Shown here: one piece after another, positions 10,390-17,468 of the stretch
How the letters are laid out: each line of letters begins with the position of its first letter
How positions within the stretch are numbered: the stretch's first letter is position 1
Assembly: GCF_000316035.1 (NCBI RefSeq)
Contig: NZ_ANHX01000041.1
Coordinates: forward strand, 62,001-126,000
DNA: 64,000 nucleotides
From: Paenibacillus sp. PAMC 26794
Lineage (GTDB): Bacteria > Bacillota > Bacilli > Paenibacillales > Paenibacillaceae
Direction: 5' to 3'
Made by a program: the position numbers and the translations under genes
The notes under the pieces: model-generated
Database searches by the model: none
What the model was told of the DNA's origin: nothing
The model's input: only the letters and a program-made list of their open reading frames with translations

Positions 10390-10760
10390 GCAAACACAAA
10401 TAACCCGCCATCTCATATAAGAGACGGCGGGTTATTATCCCCTCCGCGGTACCACTCTCGCTTGATGGGCCAGGCTTGCGCCGGACTCCATCCACCTCGT
10501 CGTCTCCGATCCGCTGGATATACGTACACGCACGACACCACTGGAATTCGGAGAAACACCCTATAACGGGGGTTAACCGTTGCTGTGTAACACATGTTGT
10601 TGTCCATCAGGACAACTGGGCGATTGATATCGTCCCCACGCTTCCACAGCTCCGTTCCCGGGCGAGATTCGAAGGATTCCAGCCACTGCGTCGCACCACC
10701 CCGCAGTTCTCTGAGCGCTTTATCGTTCTACTGCTCCCGTTCATCACATTTATAATATGA
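10390..10760 (-). promoter_or_regulatory. Leucine T-box leader, copy 2 (proximal to leuA)
   Basis: Read leftward: a stem I region with AGTA and AGAGA motifs (about 10730-10707), a candidate specifier CTC (Leu) within GAATCTCG followed by a purine and CCCGGGA, then the T-box sequence AGAGTGGTACCGCG (10458-10445), then a strong terminator 10399-10436 (16-bp stem with one G-U pair, U-rich tail). Uncharged tRNA-Leu should favour antitermination and leuA expression. An A/T-rich TATTAT just upstream could be a separate -10 element, but no good -35 accompanies it. Confidence 0.88.
10399..10436 (-). terminator. Attenuator of T-box copy 2
   Basis: 16-bp stem (10399-10414 with 10421-10436) with a 6-nt loop and a leftward TTTGTGTTTG tail, directly after the T-box motif of copy 2. 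The remaining leader from 10398 to the leuA start shows no gene. Confidence 0.85.
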
Positions 10761-10789
10761 CCTAACTTCATTCATCCTTATTTTGAAAA

Positions 10790-11212
10790 TCAAAAAAAGC
10801 CTGCCACCTCATGCAATAATGCAAGAGACGACAGGCTGTTCACCTTCGCGGTACCACTCTTGTTGACTTCCTTCCTGTTCATTCAAGACAACTCCTGAAT
10901 GCTTTCGCATATCCGAATCACTTGAAGCAGCCTGAAAGCCCCCTCAGTTATCGTCAGTCGATCCTTGTAATAACGGTTCTACCGACAACGGCCCATTCAC
11001 GGAGGCAACCCGTAACCATGTACTTTGGGCCATGATCGGCCTTCGGATTCTCCCGGGGAGTCACCGTGTTCCATCGTTCCGCTTCCAGGTGAGTTTCAGG
11101 TTTCCTTCGACTGCGTTGCACCATACCGCAGCTCTCTAAGACCGGGAATGACCTTACTATTCCTGTTCATCGCGTTTATCAGCTCAGGAAGATAAATTCC
11201 TGTTTAAATTTG
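10790..11212 (-). promoter_or_regulatory. Leucine T-box leader, copy 1 (distal)
   Basis: A second complete T-box upstream of the first. Read leftward: AGTA and AGAGA motifs in stem I (about 11160-11130), a candidate specifier CTC in GAAACTCACCTGGA, T-box sequence AGAGTGGTACCGCG (10860-10847), and a terminator (10798-10837) followed by seven T residues. No reading frame lies between the two leaders, so both appear to act on leuA. Confidence 0.88.
10792..10837 (-). terminator. Attenuator of T-box copy 1
   Basis: Long hairpin (AGCCTGCC arm at 10798-10805, matching arm ending at 10837) with a seven-T run at 10798-10792 read leftward. The sequence 5' of it is the T-box antiterminator. Confidence 0.85.
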
Positions 11213-11218
11213 TAACTA

Positions 11219-11248
11219 AATATACATTCTTTACATCCCTGCTGTCAA
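11219..11248 (-). promoter_or_regulatory. Sigma-A-type promoter of the leuA leader
   Basis: Minus-strand TTGACA (11243-11248), 18-bp spacer, TATATT (11219-11224). It lies 23 bp past the tsaD stop and would give a leuA leader of about 1.1 kb containing both T-boxes. Confidence 0.75.
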
Positions 11249-11270
11249 CTCTTAATCTCAAACTGCCTGC

Positions 11271-12326
11271 CTATACGGACTGAACGGACCATTCCTCCAA
11301 GGAAAGTCCTGGATCTGCCTTGGCATCAAATTCAGCAATTTCTCCCCGCTGCCATTTCAGATACGCAGCCGCTCCAATCATGGCCGCGTTATCCGTACAA
11401 TATTCCATTGGCGGGATTAACAGTTCAAGCCCTTCCTTCGTGCATCGCTCCTGTAATGCCGAGCGTAACCCCCGGTTAGCTGCAACACCACCGCATAATA
11501 ACAGTTGACGTGAACCATACTCACGAACAGCTCTAACCGCTTTCTCCACCAGTACTTCAACAACAGCTTCCTGGAAACCACGTGCTACCGCAGACGGCTC
11601 CAAGGTTTCTCCGCGCATTTTGGCCTGGTTGAGCACATTCAGTACAGCAGACTTCAGACCACTGAGACTGAAATCGTACGAACCTGCTTCCAGCCATACC
11701 CGTGGTAATGGCACTACATCCTCCGCTTCAGACGCCATCCGGTCCACATGCGGGCCTCCCGGATAAGGACAACCCAGTGCACGTGCTACTTTGTCATACG
11801 CTTCGCCTACGGCATCATCACGTGTACGACCAATCAGTTTGAACTTACCCTCGGATTCCATATGCACGAGTTCTGTATGTCCACCGGATACGACCAGTGC
11901 CATCGCTGGATATTGCAGTTCATGAGTAAGTCGGTTGGCATAGATATGCCCCGCAATATGATGTGTACCAATGAGCGGTTTGCCCAGTGCCATCGCCATC
12001 GTTTTGGCCGCAACGATACCCACCAGCAGTGCTCCGACCAGTCCAGGCCCCTGTGTTACGGCAATTGCACTTAGATCACGTGGACGAATGCCGGACTGTT
12101 CGATCGCTTGTTCCAGCATCAACGTAATGACTTCAACGTGTTTGCGTGAAGCCACTTCAGGTACTACACCACCGAATGCCTTATGCGTCTCGATCTGACT
12201 TGAGATCAGATTGGATAACACTTCTCTCCCATCCTTAACTACAGCTACCGATGTTTCATCACAGCTTGTCTCCACCGCCAAAATATAGGATGGTGCAGAA
12301 TTTATTTTTTCATTGAGTTCGTTCAT
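11271..12326 (-). CDS. tsaD: tRNA N6-threonylcarbamoyladenosine transferase TsaD
   Basis: Transfers the threonylcarbamoyl group to A37 of ANN-decoding tRNAs, acting with TsaB and TsaE. About 351 aa. It carries the ASKHA nucleotide fold, with AVETSCDETSVAVV near the N-terminus, the metal-binding HHIAGHIYAN region, VSGGHTEL, and GGVAANRGLR near the C-terminus. ATG 12326 overlaps the rimI stop (ATGA), with AGGAAGG upstream in the rimI 3' end; a longer open frame upstream lies inside rimI. Last gene of the leftward tsaE-tsaB-rimI-tsaD operon, the B. subtilis ydiBCDE order. Confidence 0.97.
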   Translation of the reverse strand: MNELNEKINSAPSYILAVETSCDETSVAVVKDGREVLSNLISSQIETHKAFGGVVPEVASRKHVEVITLMLEQAIEQSGIRPRDLSAIAVTQGPGLVGALLVGIVAAKTMAMALGKPLIGTHHIAGHIYANRLTHELQYPAMALVVSGGHTELVHMESEGKFKLIGRTRDDAVGEAYDKVARALGCPYPGGPHVDRMASEAEDVVPLPRVWLEAGSYDFSLSGLKSAVLNVLNQAKMRGETLEPSAVARGFQEAVVEVLVEKAVRAVREYGSRQLLLCGGVAANRGLRSALQERCTKEGLELLIPPMEYCTDNAAMIGAAAYLKWQRGEIAEFDAKADPGLSLEEWSVQSV

Positions 12327-12844
12327 GAATCCAGTACGCTTCCTTCCTCTTCGCCGCTCCGGCCTGCAGACGGCAAGTTCGCCCACATAATCATCGCATC
12401 TTCCCCATTATCGGAGTAATACCCTTTACGAAGACCCGCCGATTCAAACCCTTTTTTCTGATATAAACGCTGTGCAATGCTGTTCGAGACTCTGACCTCC
12501 AGCGTCATTCGTTCCATCCCGAGATAAGCCGCTGTACTCATTAATTCATCCAGTAACTTTTCACCAAGCTTGCGTCCACGATACGCGCCTCTGACTGCAA
12601 TATTGGTAATATGAGCTTCATCCATGATCGTCCACATACCTGCATAGCCAATGGCCTTGCCTTCCAATTCCATCACCATATATTTAGCAAACTGATTGTG
12701 TGTCAATTCATTTTGAAATGCTTCTTCCGTCCAGGGCAGGGTAAAGGCCTCATGTTCAATCTCCATCACATCGGGAATATCCGCGAGTGTCATGAACCTG
12801 AACTGAAGCGCTGCTTCCTGCTTATTATTCGCCACGTTGTCCAT
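12323..12844 (-). CDS. rimI: Ribosomal protein S18 alanine N-acetyltransferase RimI-like
   Basis: GNAT acetyltransferase, named for N-terminal acetylation of ribosomal protein S18. 173 aa. The acetyl-CoA site AVRGAYRGRKLGEKLL (about residues 84-99) and the C-terminal LEVRVSNSIAQRLYQKKGF are characteristic of RimI; the FTLPWTEEAF segment near residue 33 also fits. Short unconserved tail (GRSGEEEGSVLDS). It lies 17 bp after tsaB and overlaps tsaD by 4 bp, so translation is probably coupled. Substrate in this organism is inferred from family and context. Confidence 0.93.
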   Translation of the reverse strand: MDNVANNKQEAALQFRFMTLADIPDVMEIEHEAFTLPWTEEAFQNELTHNQFAKYMVMELEGKAIGYAGMWTIMDEAHITNIAVRGAYRGRKLGEKLLDELMSTAAYLGMERMTLEVRVSNSIAQRLYQKKGFESAGLRKGYYSDNGEDAMIMWANLPSAGRSGEEEGSVLDS

Positions 12845-12861
12845 CTGCTTCCCCTCCCCCT

Positions 12862-13716
12862 TCAGCCTTTGCGCAGCAGATTGGCTTCCGCTTCAGACAG
12901 CTGGGTGTAGTTTGGCACCAGCGCATGCACGTCATCACGCTGACCTGCAAGCAGCGCGGCGGCGCCAAGGCGCCCAACCCAGCGGCCTTCCAGCTCATAA
13001 GGTACGAGCTGGAGCGCCGTTCCTGCGGGGCAGCGAAGCTCCGCCGCTGCCGCAGCATGAGGGCCCGTCTCGCCGACGATCCAGACGGCTGCGGGCCGCT
13101 CTTCCGGCGCCGCCTCCGCCATGCGGGCGGCGAGGGCTTCCAGCCATCCGTCCATCTTGCGGATGGCATCAGGCGCCAGACGCCGGGGCGCATCGCTCCC
13201 GGCGGAGGCAAACAGCGCGGTGCACGCTTGACCGCGCCGTGCATCCACAAGCGGAACGATCCAGTGGACAGGGGCAGCACCTGTGCTGCCCTGGTCCGCG
13301 GATGGCGTTCCGCCAGCCCCTGCTGCGGCATCCTCTGCCGCAGCTTCTGCCTTGGCGGCAAGGCCGCTGTGCCAGCCGCCCCAGGCGATGGCCTGAAGGC
13401 TGGACACCCCGGCTACGGGGATGTCCCACGCCCAGGCCAGTGTCTTCGCCGCGGTCACCGCAATGCGGATGCCCGTGTACGAGCCTGGGCCAACGCCGAC
13501 GGCAATGCCGTCCAGTTGCCCAGGCTGTGTGCTGCTGGCGGCCAGCAACTGCTCCATCACCGGTACGACGTGTACCGAATGGTTGCGCTCAGCCCGTTCA
13601 TTGCGTTCTTCCAGAAGCGCATGATCTTCCATCATCGCAGCTGCCATCACTGCGGTGGATGTATCCAACGCCAAAAACCGCTGACGCGGCTCTTTTTGTA
13701 AATCTTCCATCATCAT
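12862..13716 (-). CDS. tsaB: tRNA threonylcarbamoyladenosine complex subunit TsaB
   Basis: Inactive TsaD paralogue that forms the TsaB-TsaD dimer. About 284 aa. The core is recognised by FLALDTSTAVMAAAM near the N-terminus and DGIAVGVGPGSYTGIRIAVTAAKTLAWA. It starts at one of three consecutive ATGs (13716, 13713, 13710); the first overlaps the tsaE stop as ATGA and GGAG lies just upstream. The middle and 3' part is markedly GC-rich compared with its neighbours and encodes Ala/Gly-rich segments (for example GLAAKAEAAAEDAAAGAGG), which look like low-complexity insertions relative to the family. Confidence 0.93.
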   Translation of the reverse strand: MMMEDLQKEPRQRFLALDTSTAVMAAAMMEDHALLEERNERAERNHSVHVVPVMEQLLAASSTQPGQLDGIAVGVGPGSYTGIRIAVTAAKTLAWAWDIPVAGVSSLQAIAWGGWHSGLAAKAEAAAEDAAAGAGGTPSADQGSTGAAPVHWIVPLVDARRGQACTALFASAGSDAPRRLAPDAIRKMDGWLEALAARMAEAAPEERPAAVWIVGETGPHAAAAAELRCPAGTALQLVPYELEGRWVGRLGAAALLAGQRDDVHALVPNYTQLSEAEANLLRKG

Positions 13717-14195
13717 TTGACTCCATTCTGTCTGAACTGTCGGCACATGGCTGCATAAGTCTCGCCGTACCCGTCCAGTGTAATCGTTCGATCCTCCAGG
13801 CCCGTTGTTTCAATCTGCACATGCAAGTGCTCTTGCGGCAGCAATTCGGGAATGATACTCGACCACTCCACCAGACTGACTCCGGCTCCATAGAAATATT
13901 CATCAAGTCCAAGCTCATCCGCTTCTTCCAGCGATATGCGATATACATCCATGTGATATAAAGGCAGACGCCCTTCGTACTCCTTGATTAGCGTGAATGT
14001 GGGACTGCTTACCACATCACGTACACCCAAATGCCAGGCAAATTTCTGTGAAAATGCCGTTTTTCCCGCGCCCAGATCACCATCCAAAGCAATCACCATG
14101 CCGGCATTTGCCTGTCTGGCGAGTGCGGAAGCGAGTGCTTCTGTATCTGCAATGCCATGGGATTGGTACACCCACTGCTCGTGCGTCTGATTCAA
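13713..14195 (-). CDS. tsaE: tRNA threonylcarbamoyladenosine ATPase TsaE
   Basis: P-loop ATPase of the t6A complex. About 160 aa. Walker A GDLGAGKT lies near residue 40 and is followed by SSPTFTLIKEYEG and YHMDVYR, all family hallmarks; VEWSSIIPELLP is the conserved C-terminal block. TTG 14195 is preferred, since AAGGTGG sits 8 nt upstream; GTG 14207 in frame is an alternative but overlaps that site. First gene of the t6A operon, with a good promoter 40-70 bp upstream. Confidence 0.95.
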   Translation of the reverse strand: MNQTHEQWVYQSHGIADTEALASALARQANAGMVIALDGDLGAGKTAFSQKFAWHLGVRDVVSSPTFTLIKEYEGRLPLYHMDVYRISLEEADELGLDEYFYGAGVSLVEWSSIIPELLPQEHLHVQIETTGLEDRTITLDGYGETYAAMCRQFRQNGVK

Positions 14196-14245
14196 TATTC
14201 GCCCCACCTTTGGCGGTCCAGCCGCCTGAGTTCACTTTGAACCTT

Positions 14246-14274
14246 ATTATATCGGTCCCTTTCTTCCCCCGCAA
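14246..14274 (-). promoter_or_regulatory. Sigma-A-type promoter of tsaE-tsaB-rimI-tsaD
   Basis: Minus-strand TTGCGG (14269-14274), 17-bp spacer, perfect TATAAT (14246-14251). Start site expected near 14239. Confidence 0.75.
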
Positions 14275-14374
14275 CATCCAAGGAGGCAAGCGGAAATATA
14301 ACATGCATTATTAGACGTGTCTCAAAACTCGCTTCCTTTGAAGTTTCAGACACCTACTAGGAAAAACCAAAAAA

Positions 14375-14394
14375 CCGGCACCTCTCGGTACCGG
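14375..14394 (-). terminator. Terminator of the sspH transcript
   Basis: CCGGCACC (14375-14382) and GGTACCGG (14387-14394) form an 8-bp stem with a four-base loop. Read leftward it is followed by TTTTTTGGTTTTT. It separates sspH from the tsaE promoter. Confidence 0.85.
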
Positions 14395-14462
14395 CCGTGT
14401 TATGCATATATTTCAGCTTTTATTCATTCTCGAATCCCTCAATAACTATATGCTACTTGTAT

Positions 14463-14642
14463 CTACTCCTCCAAACGATCCACACGAACCGTCTGGGTAT
14501 TTCCCGGCCTGCTGCCAACCTGCACGGTCGCCATGCCATTAGCTTCATCCACATTCTCGATCCAGACTGGATCTCCCTCCAATGTAACGGCAATGGTATC
14601 CTTCGAATCATAGATCGCTTTGGCGCGCTTCGCATCCATCAT
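14463..14642 (-). CDS. sspH: H-type small acid-soluble spore protein
   Basis: Predicted minor SASP of the spore core. The 59-aa product MMDAKRAKAIYDSKDTI... has the SspH pattern: an N-terminal xxRAKxIxxS helix, then V-T-L-E-G-x-P-V-W-I and VDExNGxAxV. ATG 14642 (or the next one, 14639) is chosen because GGGGAG lies about 10 nt upstream. It begins one base after the stop of the preceding small gene, so the two are probably translationally coupled. SspH proteins are made in the forespore; no sigma-G site was clear on this strand. Confidence 0.85.
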   Translation of the reverse strand: MMDAKRAKAIYDSKDTIAVTLEGDPVWIENVDEANGMATVQVGSRPGNTQTVRVDRLEE

Positions 14643-14643
14643 C

Positions 14644-14940
14644 TTATTCATACTCCCCTTCCGGATCATCATGTGATTCCCGAACCATGCTATCTGTTGT
14701 ACTTTCACCAATATAACCGTTATCTTCCGTAACCTGTCCCCCGCCTAACCCTTCATTCACCATCCGGTCAATATCGAGCATGAACGACTCCCGATCAAGG
14801 GGCAATTCTTCCGAAGTGACCGCTTCCCAGTTTATAGCTGTAGCAGGTGTATAGAATTCTTCAGCACTTTCGGCTTTGGCAAGAGGATACGGAGAAAATG
14901 TATGCTTGTGTGCTTCTTCCTCATCACGTCTGTTCTTCAA
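14644..14940 (-). CDS. Small acidic protein of unknown function coupled to sspH
   Basis: 98 aa, family not recognised. It is strongly acidic, with no transmembrane segment and no Cys. The start is TTG 14940, with GGGAGGT 7 nt upstream; an in-frame ATG (14958) contains that Shine-Dalgarno and is not used. The stop (TAA) lies one base before the sspH start. The tight coupling suggests a forespore-expressed partner gene, but this is inference from position only. Confidence 0.7.
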   Translation of the reverse strand: MKNRRDEEEAHKHTFSPYPLAKAESAEEFYTPATAINWEAVTSEELPLDRESFMLDIDRMVNEGLGGGQVTEDNGYIGESTTDSMVRESHDDPEGEYE

Positions 14941-15074
14941 TATTGCACCTCCCGGCATATGTGCTGCGAGAATAACTACCTATCCCATGCTCGTCATCCT
15001 GTCGGAATCCAAGCATGTTTCTGTTATCATCCCCGAGTCTCGCCGAACCATACGAATTCGTTCGTCCATAACAC

Positions 15075-15104
15075 GATTATCCCTTGCTCCAGATGCCCAT
15101 ACTA
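15075..15104 (+). promoter_or_regulatory. Candidate sigma-G (forespore) promoter of ku
   Basis: CATACTA (15098-15104) matches the sigma-G -10 consensus CATNNTA. GATTA (15075-15079) matches four of five positions of the -35 core, with an 18-bp spacer. It lies 87 bp ahead of the ku ATG. B. subtilis ku-ligD is known to be under sigma-G, which supports the reading. Confidence 0.5.
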
Positions 15105-15190
15105 TTGAATATAAATCCGTGTTCAAAAAGTCCGGTTTTCAGTACCGAGAAGGCGGAATTTTTGAACAACCTTTTGAAAGGAGCCGATCT

Positions 15191-16105
15191 ATGCATACCG
15201 TCTGGAAAGGGGCAATCAGTTTTGGCCTTGTGCATGTCCCTGTCAAAATGTTCTCGGCTACCGAAGACAAAGACATCTCCATGCGCTATATCCATAAAGT
15301 CTGCGGCAGCCCGCTCGCTTATGTCCGTCAATGTCCCTCCTGTGAAGTGGACGTGAAGTGGGAAGAGATCACCAAAGGCTATGAATATGAAAAAGGAAAG
15401 TTTGTTCTCTTCGAGAAAGATGAATTGGAAGCGTTGAATGATTCCACCAGCAAAACCATTACCATTCTGGATTTTGTGGACTTGACTGAGATTGACCCGA
15501 TTTATTTTCAAAAAACATATTACCTATCGCCCGATCAGGCGGGTGGAAATGCCTACCAGTTGTTAATGAACGCGATGCGGGATACCGGCAAAATTGGCAT
15601 CGCCAAAATCTCCATTCGCTCGAAGAGCAGTCTCGCTGCCATACGTGTACTGGAAGATTGCCTCTCCATGGAGACGATTTTCTATCCGGACGAGATTCGT
15701 CCTGTCTCCCAGGTGCCCAACTTGCCGGAAGTGCAGAACGTGAATGAGAAGGAACTCACGATGGCAAAGCTGCTGATTGATCAATTGTCCACGCCTTTTG
15801 AACCCGGTAAATATACCGATGACTATCGCAGCAAACTGCTGGATCTTATCCAACACAAAGTGGCGGGCGAAGAAATCAAGATTGCTCCTGCCAAACCTGA
15901 AGCTAATGTAATGGATTTGATGGCTGCCTTGCAGGCAAGCATCGAGGCAGTGAAGCCCATTCCAGCTGACCCAGGTACAACAACCGCCAAACCTAAGAAA
16001 CGTGCACCGCGAAAAACGCCCGCTCAAGCGGTTGCCGGAGGAGAATCCGATACACCTGCTGCACCAGCCAAAAGAAAAAAGGCGACACCCAAACCAAAAG
16101 TTTGA
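15191..16105 (+). CDS. ku: Non-homologous end-joining protein Ku
   Basis: Homodimeric ring that binds double-strand DNA ends and recruits LigD. About 304 aa. It starts MHTVWKGAISFGLVHVPVK, the bacterial Ku signature, and has the Ku core up to about residue 245 (YHLS-like YYLSPDQAGGNAYQLL, IAKISIRSKSSLA). The tail, about 60 residues, is Lys/Pro/Ala-rich and likely binds DNA. AAAGGAG lies 8 nt before ATG 15191; the open frame continues upstream but lacks coding features. ligD genes lie 3 kb downstream, split in two, separated by two unrelated genes. Confidence 0.96.
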   Translation: MHTVWKGAISFGLVHVPVKMFSATEDKDISMRYIHKVCGSPLAYVRQCPSCEVDVKWEEITKGYEYEKGKFVLFEKDELEALNDSTSKTITILDFVDLTEIDPIYFQKTYYLSPDQAGGNAYQLLMNAMRDTGKIGIAKISIRSKSSLAAIRVLEDCLSMETIFYPDEIRPVSQVPNLPEVQNVNEKELTMAKLLIDQLSTPFEPGKYTDDYRSKLLDLIQHKVAGEEIKIAPAKPEANVMDLMAALQASIEAVKPIPADPGTTTAKPKKRAPRKTPAQAVAGGESDTPAAPAKRKKATPKPKV

Positions 16106-16158
16106 CTGTCGCCCGGGCAAGAACGATTCCGTTATATAACTCATGTAATGATGTTTAC

Positions 16159-16188
16159 TCCGATCCGGCTTCACAGTCGGATTTTTTG
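16159..16188 (+). terminator. Terminator of ku
   Basis: TCCGA (16159-16163) pairs with TCGGA (16177-16181), with alternative pairing ATCCG/CGGAT; six T residues follow. Confidence 0.65.
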
Positions 16189-16235
16189 TTTTACAGAACT
16201 ATTGAAGCAGTTCTAGTCAATAAAACTCCAGCTAT

Positions 16236-16279
16236 AATCGTAAAATACGATTGACGAAAGCTGATTTATATTTTATATT
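16236..16279 (+). promoter_or_regulatory. Promoter and palindromic operator of the VOC gene
   Basis: TTGACG (16251-16256), 17-bp spacer, TATATT (16274-16279). A palindrome AATCGTA-AAA-TACGATT (16236-16252) overlaps the upstream edge of the -35. This arrangement suggests a repressor of the MarR/HxlR kind, but none is encoded next to it. The rest of 16106-16421 holds only the ku terminator. Confidence 0.6.
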
Positions 16280-16421
16280 AACTTATGAAAAGTAACTTAT
16301 TTATGATTATACAGTCACCCTGTAATTCTGCTTCAACAGGATGCAATTAAATAATCCGTTTTCAACGCATATACACAATCAAACGAGAACCCATATTATC
16401 TATTATCAGGAGGAAACCATT

Positions 16422-17291
16422 ATGAATACGACGTATCAAATTCCTGCCACAACCCATCTGGGTGAAGTGAGTCTGCGAATTATGAACCTAGACCGTTCAA
16501 TTAAGTTCTATACCGATGTGGTTGGATTGAAATTACTGGAGCGGAGTGGCAAAGTGGCTACGTTGACAGCCGACGGAAAACAATCCCTGCTGCGTTTGGA
16601 AGAACTCACGGATGGAATTACCCTGCCGGAACGCTCACACGCTGGCTTGTATCATTTCGCCATCCTGCTGCCTGACCGTAAGTCCCTGGGTCTTGCTCTT
16701 CGTAATCTGGCCGCATCCGGTATCGATATCGGCCAAGGCGATCACTTGGTCAGCGAAGCCTTCTATATCTCCGATCCCGATCTGAACGGGATTGAAATCT
16801 ATGCTGACCGTGCACGTGACACCTGGAAACGGGATAGCGACAATAATTACGTGATGGCAAGTGATCCTGTTGATGTGGAAAGCCTGTTTGCCATATCGGA
16901 GAATGAACCTTGGCAGGGTCTGCCTGCTGGCACCGTTATTGGTCACGTACATTTCCACGTCCGCAGCCTGGAAGAAGCCCGCAACTATTACACCGGCATA
17001 CTCGGTTTTGATATCGTGGGTAACTTCGCCAACATGTCAGCACTATTTGTATCCGCAGGCGGCTATCATCATCATCTGGGACTTAATATCTGGGCGGGAG
17101 TGAATGCACCTGTCAATCCAGATAACGCTACAGGAATTGACTACTTCACCATTGTGTACGCCACACAGGAACAATTGGATCAGGCACTTGAACAATTGCG
17201 TCAATCCGGTGCAGTCGTTACACAAGTGGAGGGTACCTGGTTTACGGTAGACCCACAAAATATTCGTATACGTCTGACAACTGCGAACTGA
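16422..17291 (+). CDS. VOC-family protein, CatE-like (catechol-2,3-dioxygenase type)
   Basis: 289 aa made of two vicinal-oxygen-chelate domains (about residues 10-125 and 170-285). Candidate metal ligands are the His of TTHLGEV and GHVHFHV and of YHFAI / YHHHLGLN, with Glu of GIEIYAD. The architecture and GYHHHLGLNIW motif resemble B. subtilis CatE, a catechol dioxygenase induced by quinone stress. AGGAGG lies 8 nt before the ATG. A perfect palindrome over the promoter suggests an inducible gene. Glyoxalase or another VOC activity cannot be excluded. Confidence 0.85.
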   Translation: MNTTYQIPATTHLGEVSLRIMNLDRSIKFYTDVVGLKLLERSGKVATLTADGKQSLLRLEELTDGITLPERSHAGLYHFAILLPDRKSLGLALRNLAASGIDIGQGDHLVSEAFYISDPDLNGIEIYADRARDTWKRDSDNNYVMASDPVDVESLFAISENEPWQGLPAGTVIGHVHFHVRSLEEARNYYTGILGFDIVGNFANMSALFVSAGGYHHHLGLNIWAGVNAPVNPDNATGIDYFTIVYATQEQLDQALEQLRQSGAVVTQVEGTWFTVDPQNIRIRLTTAN

Positions 17292-17336
17292 TTTTATTTA
17301 GGCATTACAATATGTTTGCTTAACCTCATTTTATTA

Positions 17337-17391
17337 AGCCCGGGTAACTGATTTCTCTACATCACAGAGAGATCGGCTGCACGGGCTTTTT
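17337..17391 (+). terminator. Terminator of the VOC gene
   Basis: Outer stem AGCCCG (17337-17342) with CGGGCT (17382-17387), an inner stem GATTTCTCT/AGAGAGATC, and a T run after. Confidence 0.8.
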
Positions 17392-17401
17392 GAGTTGGCT
17401 T

Positions 17402-17431
17402 TTATAAAACTGTCACAATTGGTGCATTCTA
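17402..17431 (+). promoter_or_regulatory. Candidate sigma-G promoter of the gerAB-ligD operon
   Basis: CATTCTA (17425-17431) fits the CATNCTA-type -10 of sigma-G. TTATA (17402-17406) fits four of five -35 positions, with an 18-bp spacer, the same geometry as the site before ku. It is 38 bp upstream of the permease start. Confidence 0.45.
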
Positions 17432-17468
17432 ACCAATACATAGACAAGATATGTTAAGGAGATACCTC

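Noticed and set aside
12837-13961. Open frames opposite tsaB and tsaE
   Set aside because: They arise from the high GC of tsaB. TsaB and TsaE motifs on the minus strand are clear, and the plus-strand products are Arg/Pro/Cys-rich without domains.
14316-14352. Inverted repeat GTGTCT...AGACAC upstream of the tsaE promoter as a terminator
   Set aside because: The arms pair only with a bulge, and no T run follows in either direction close enough. The real terminator is at 14375-14394.
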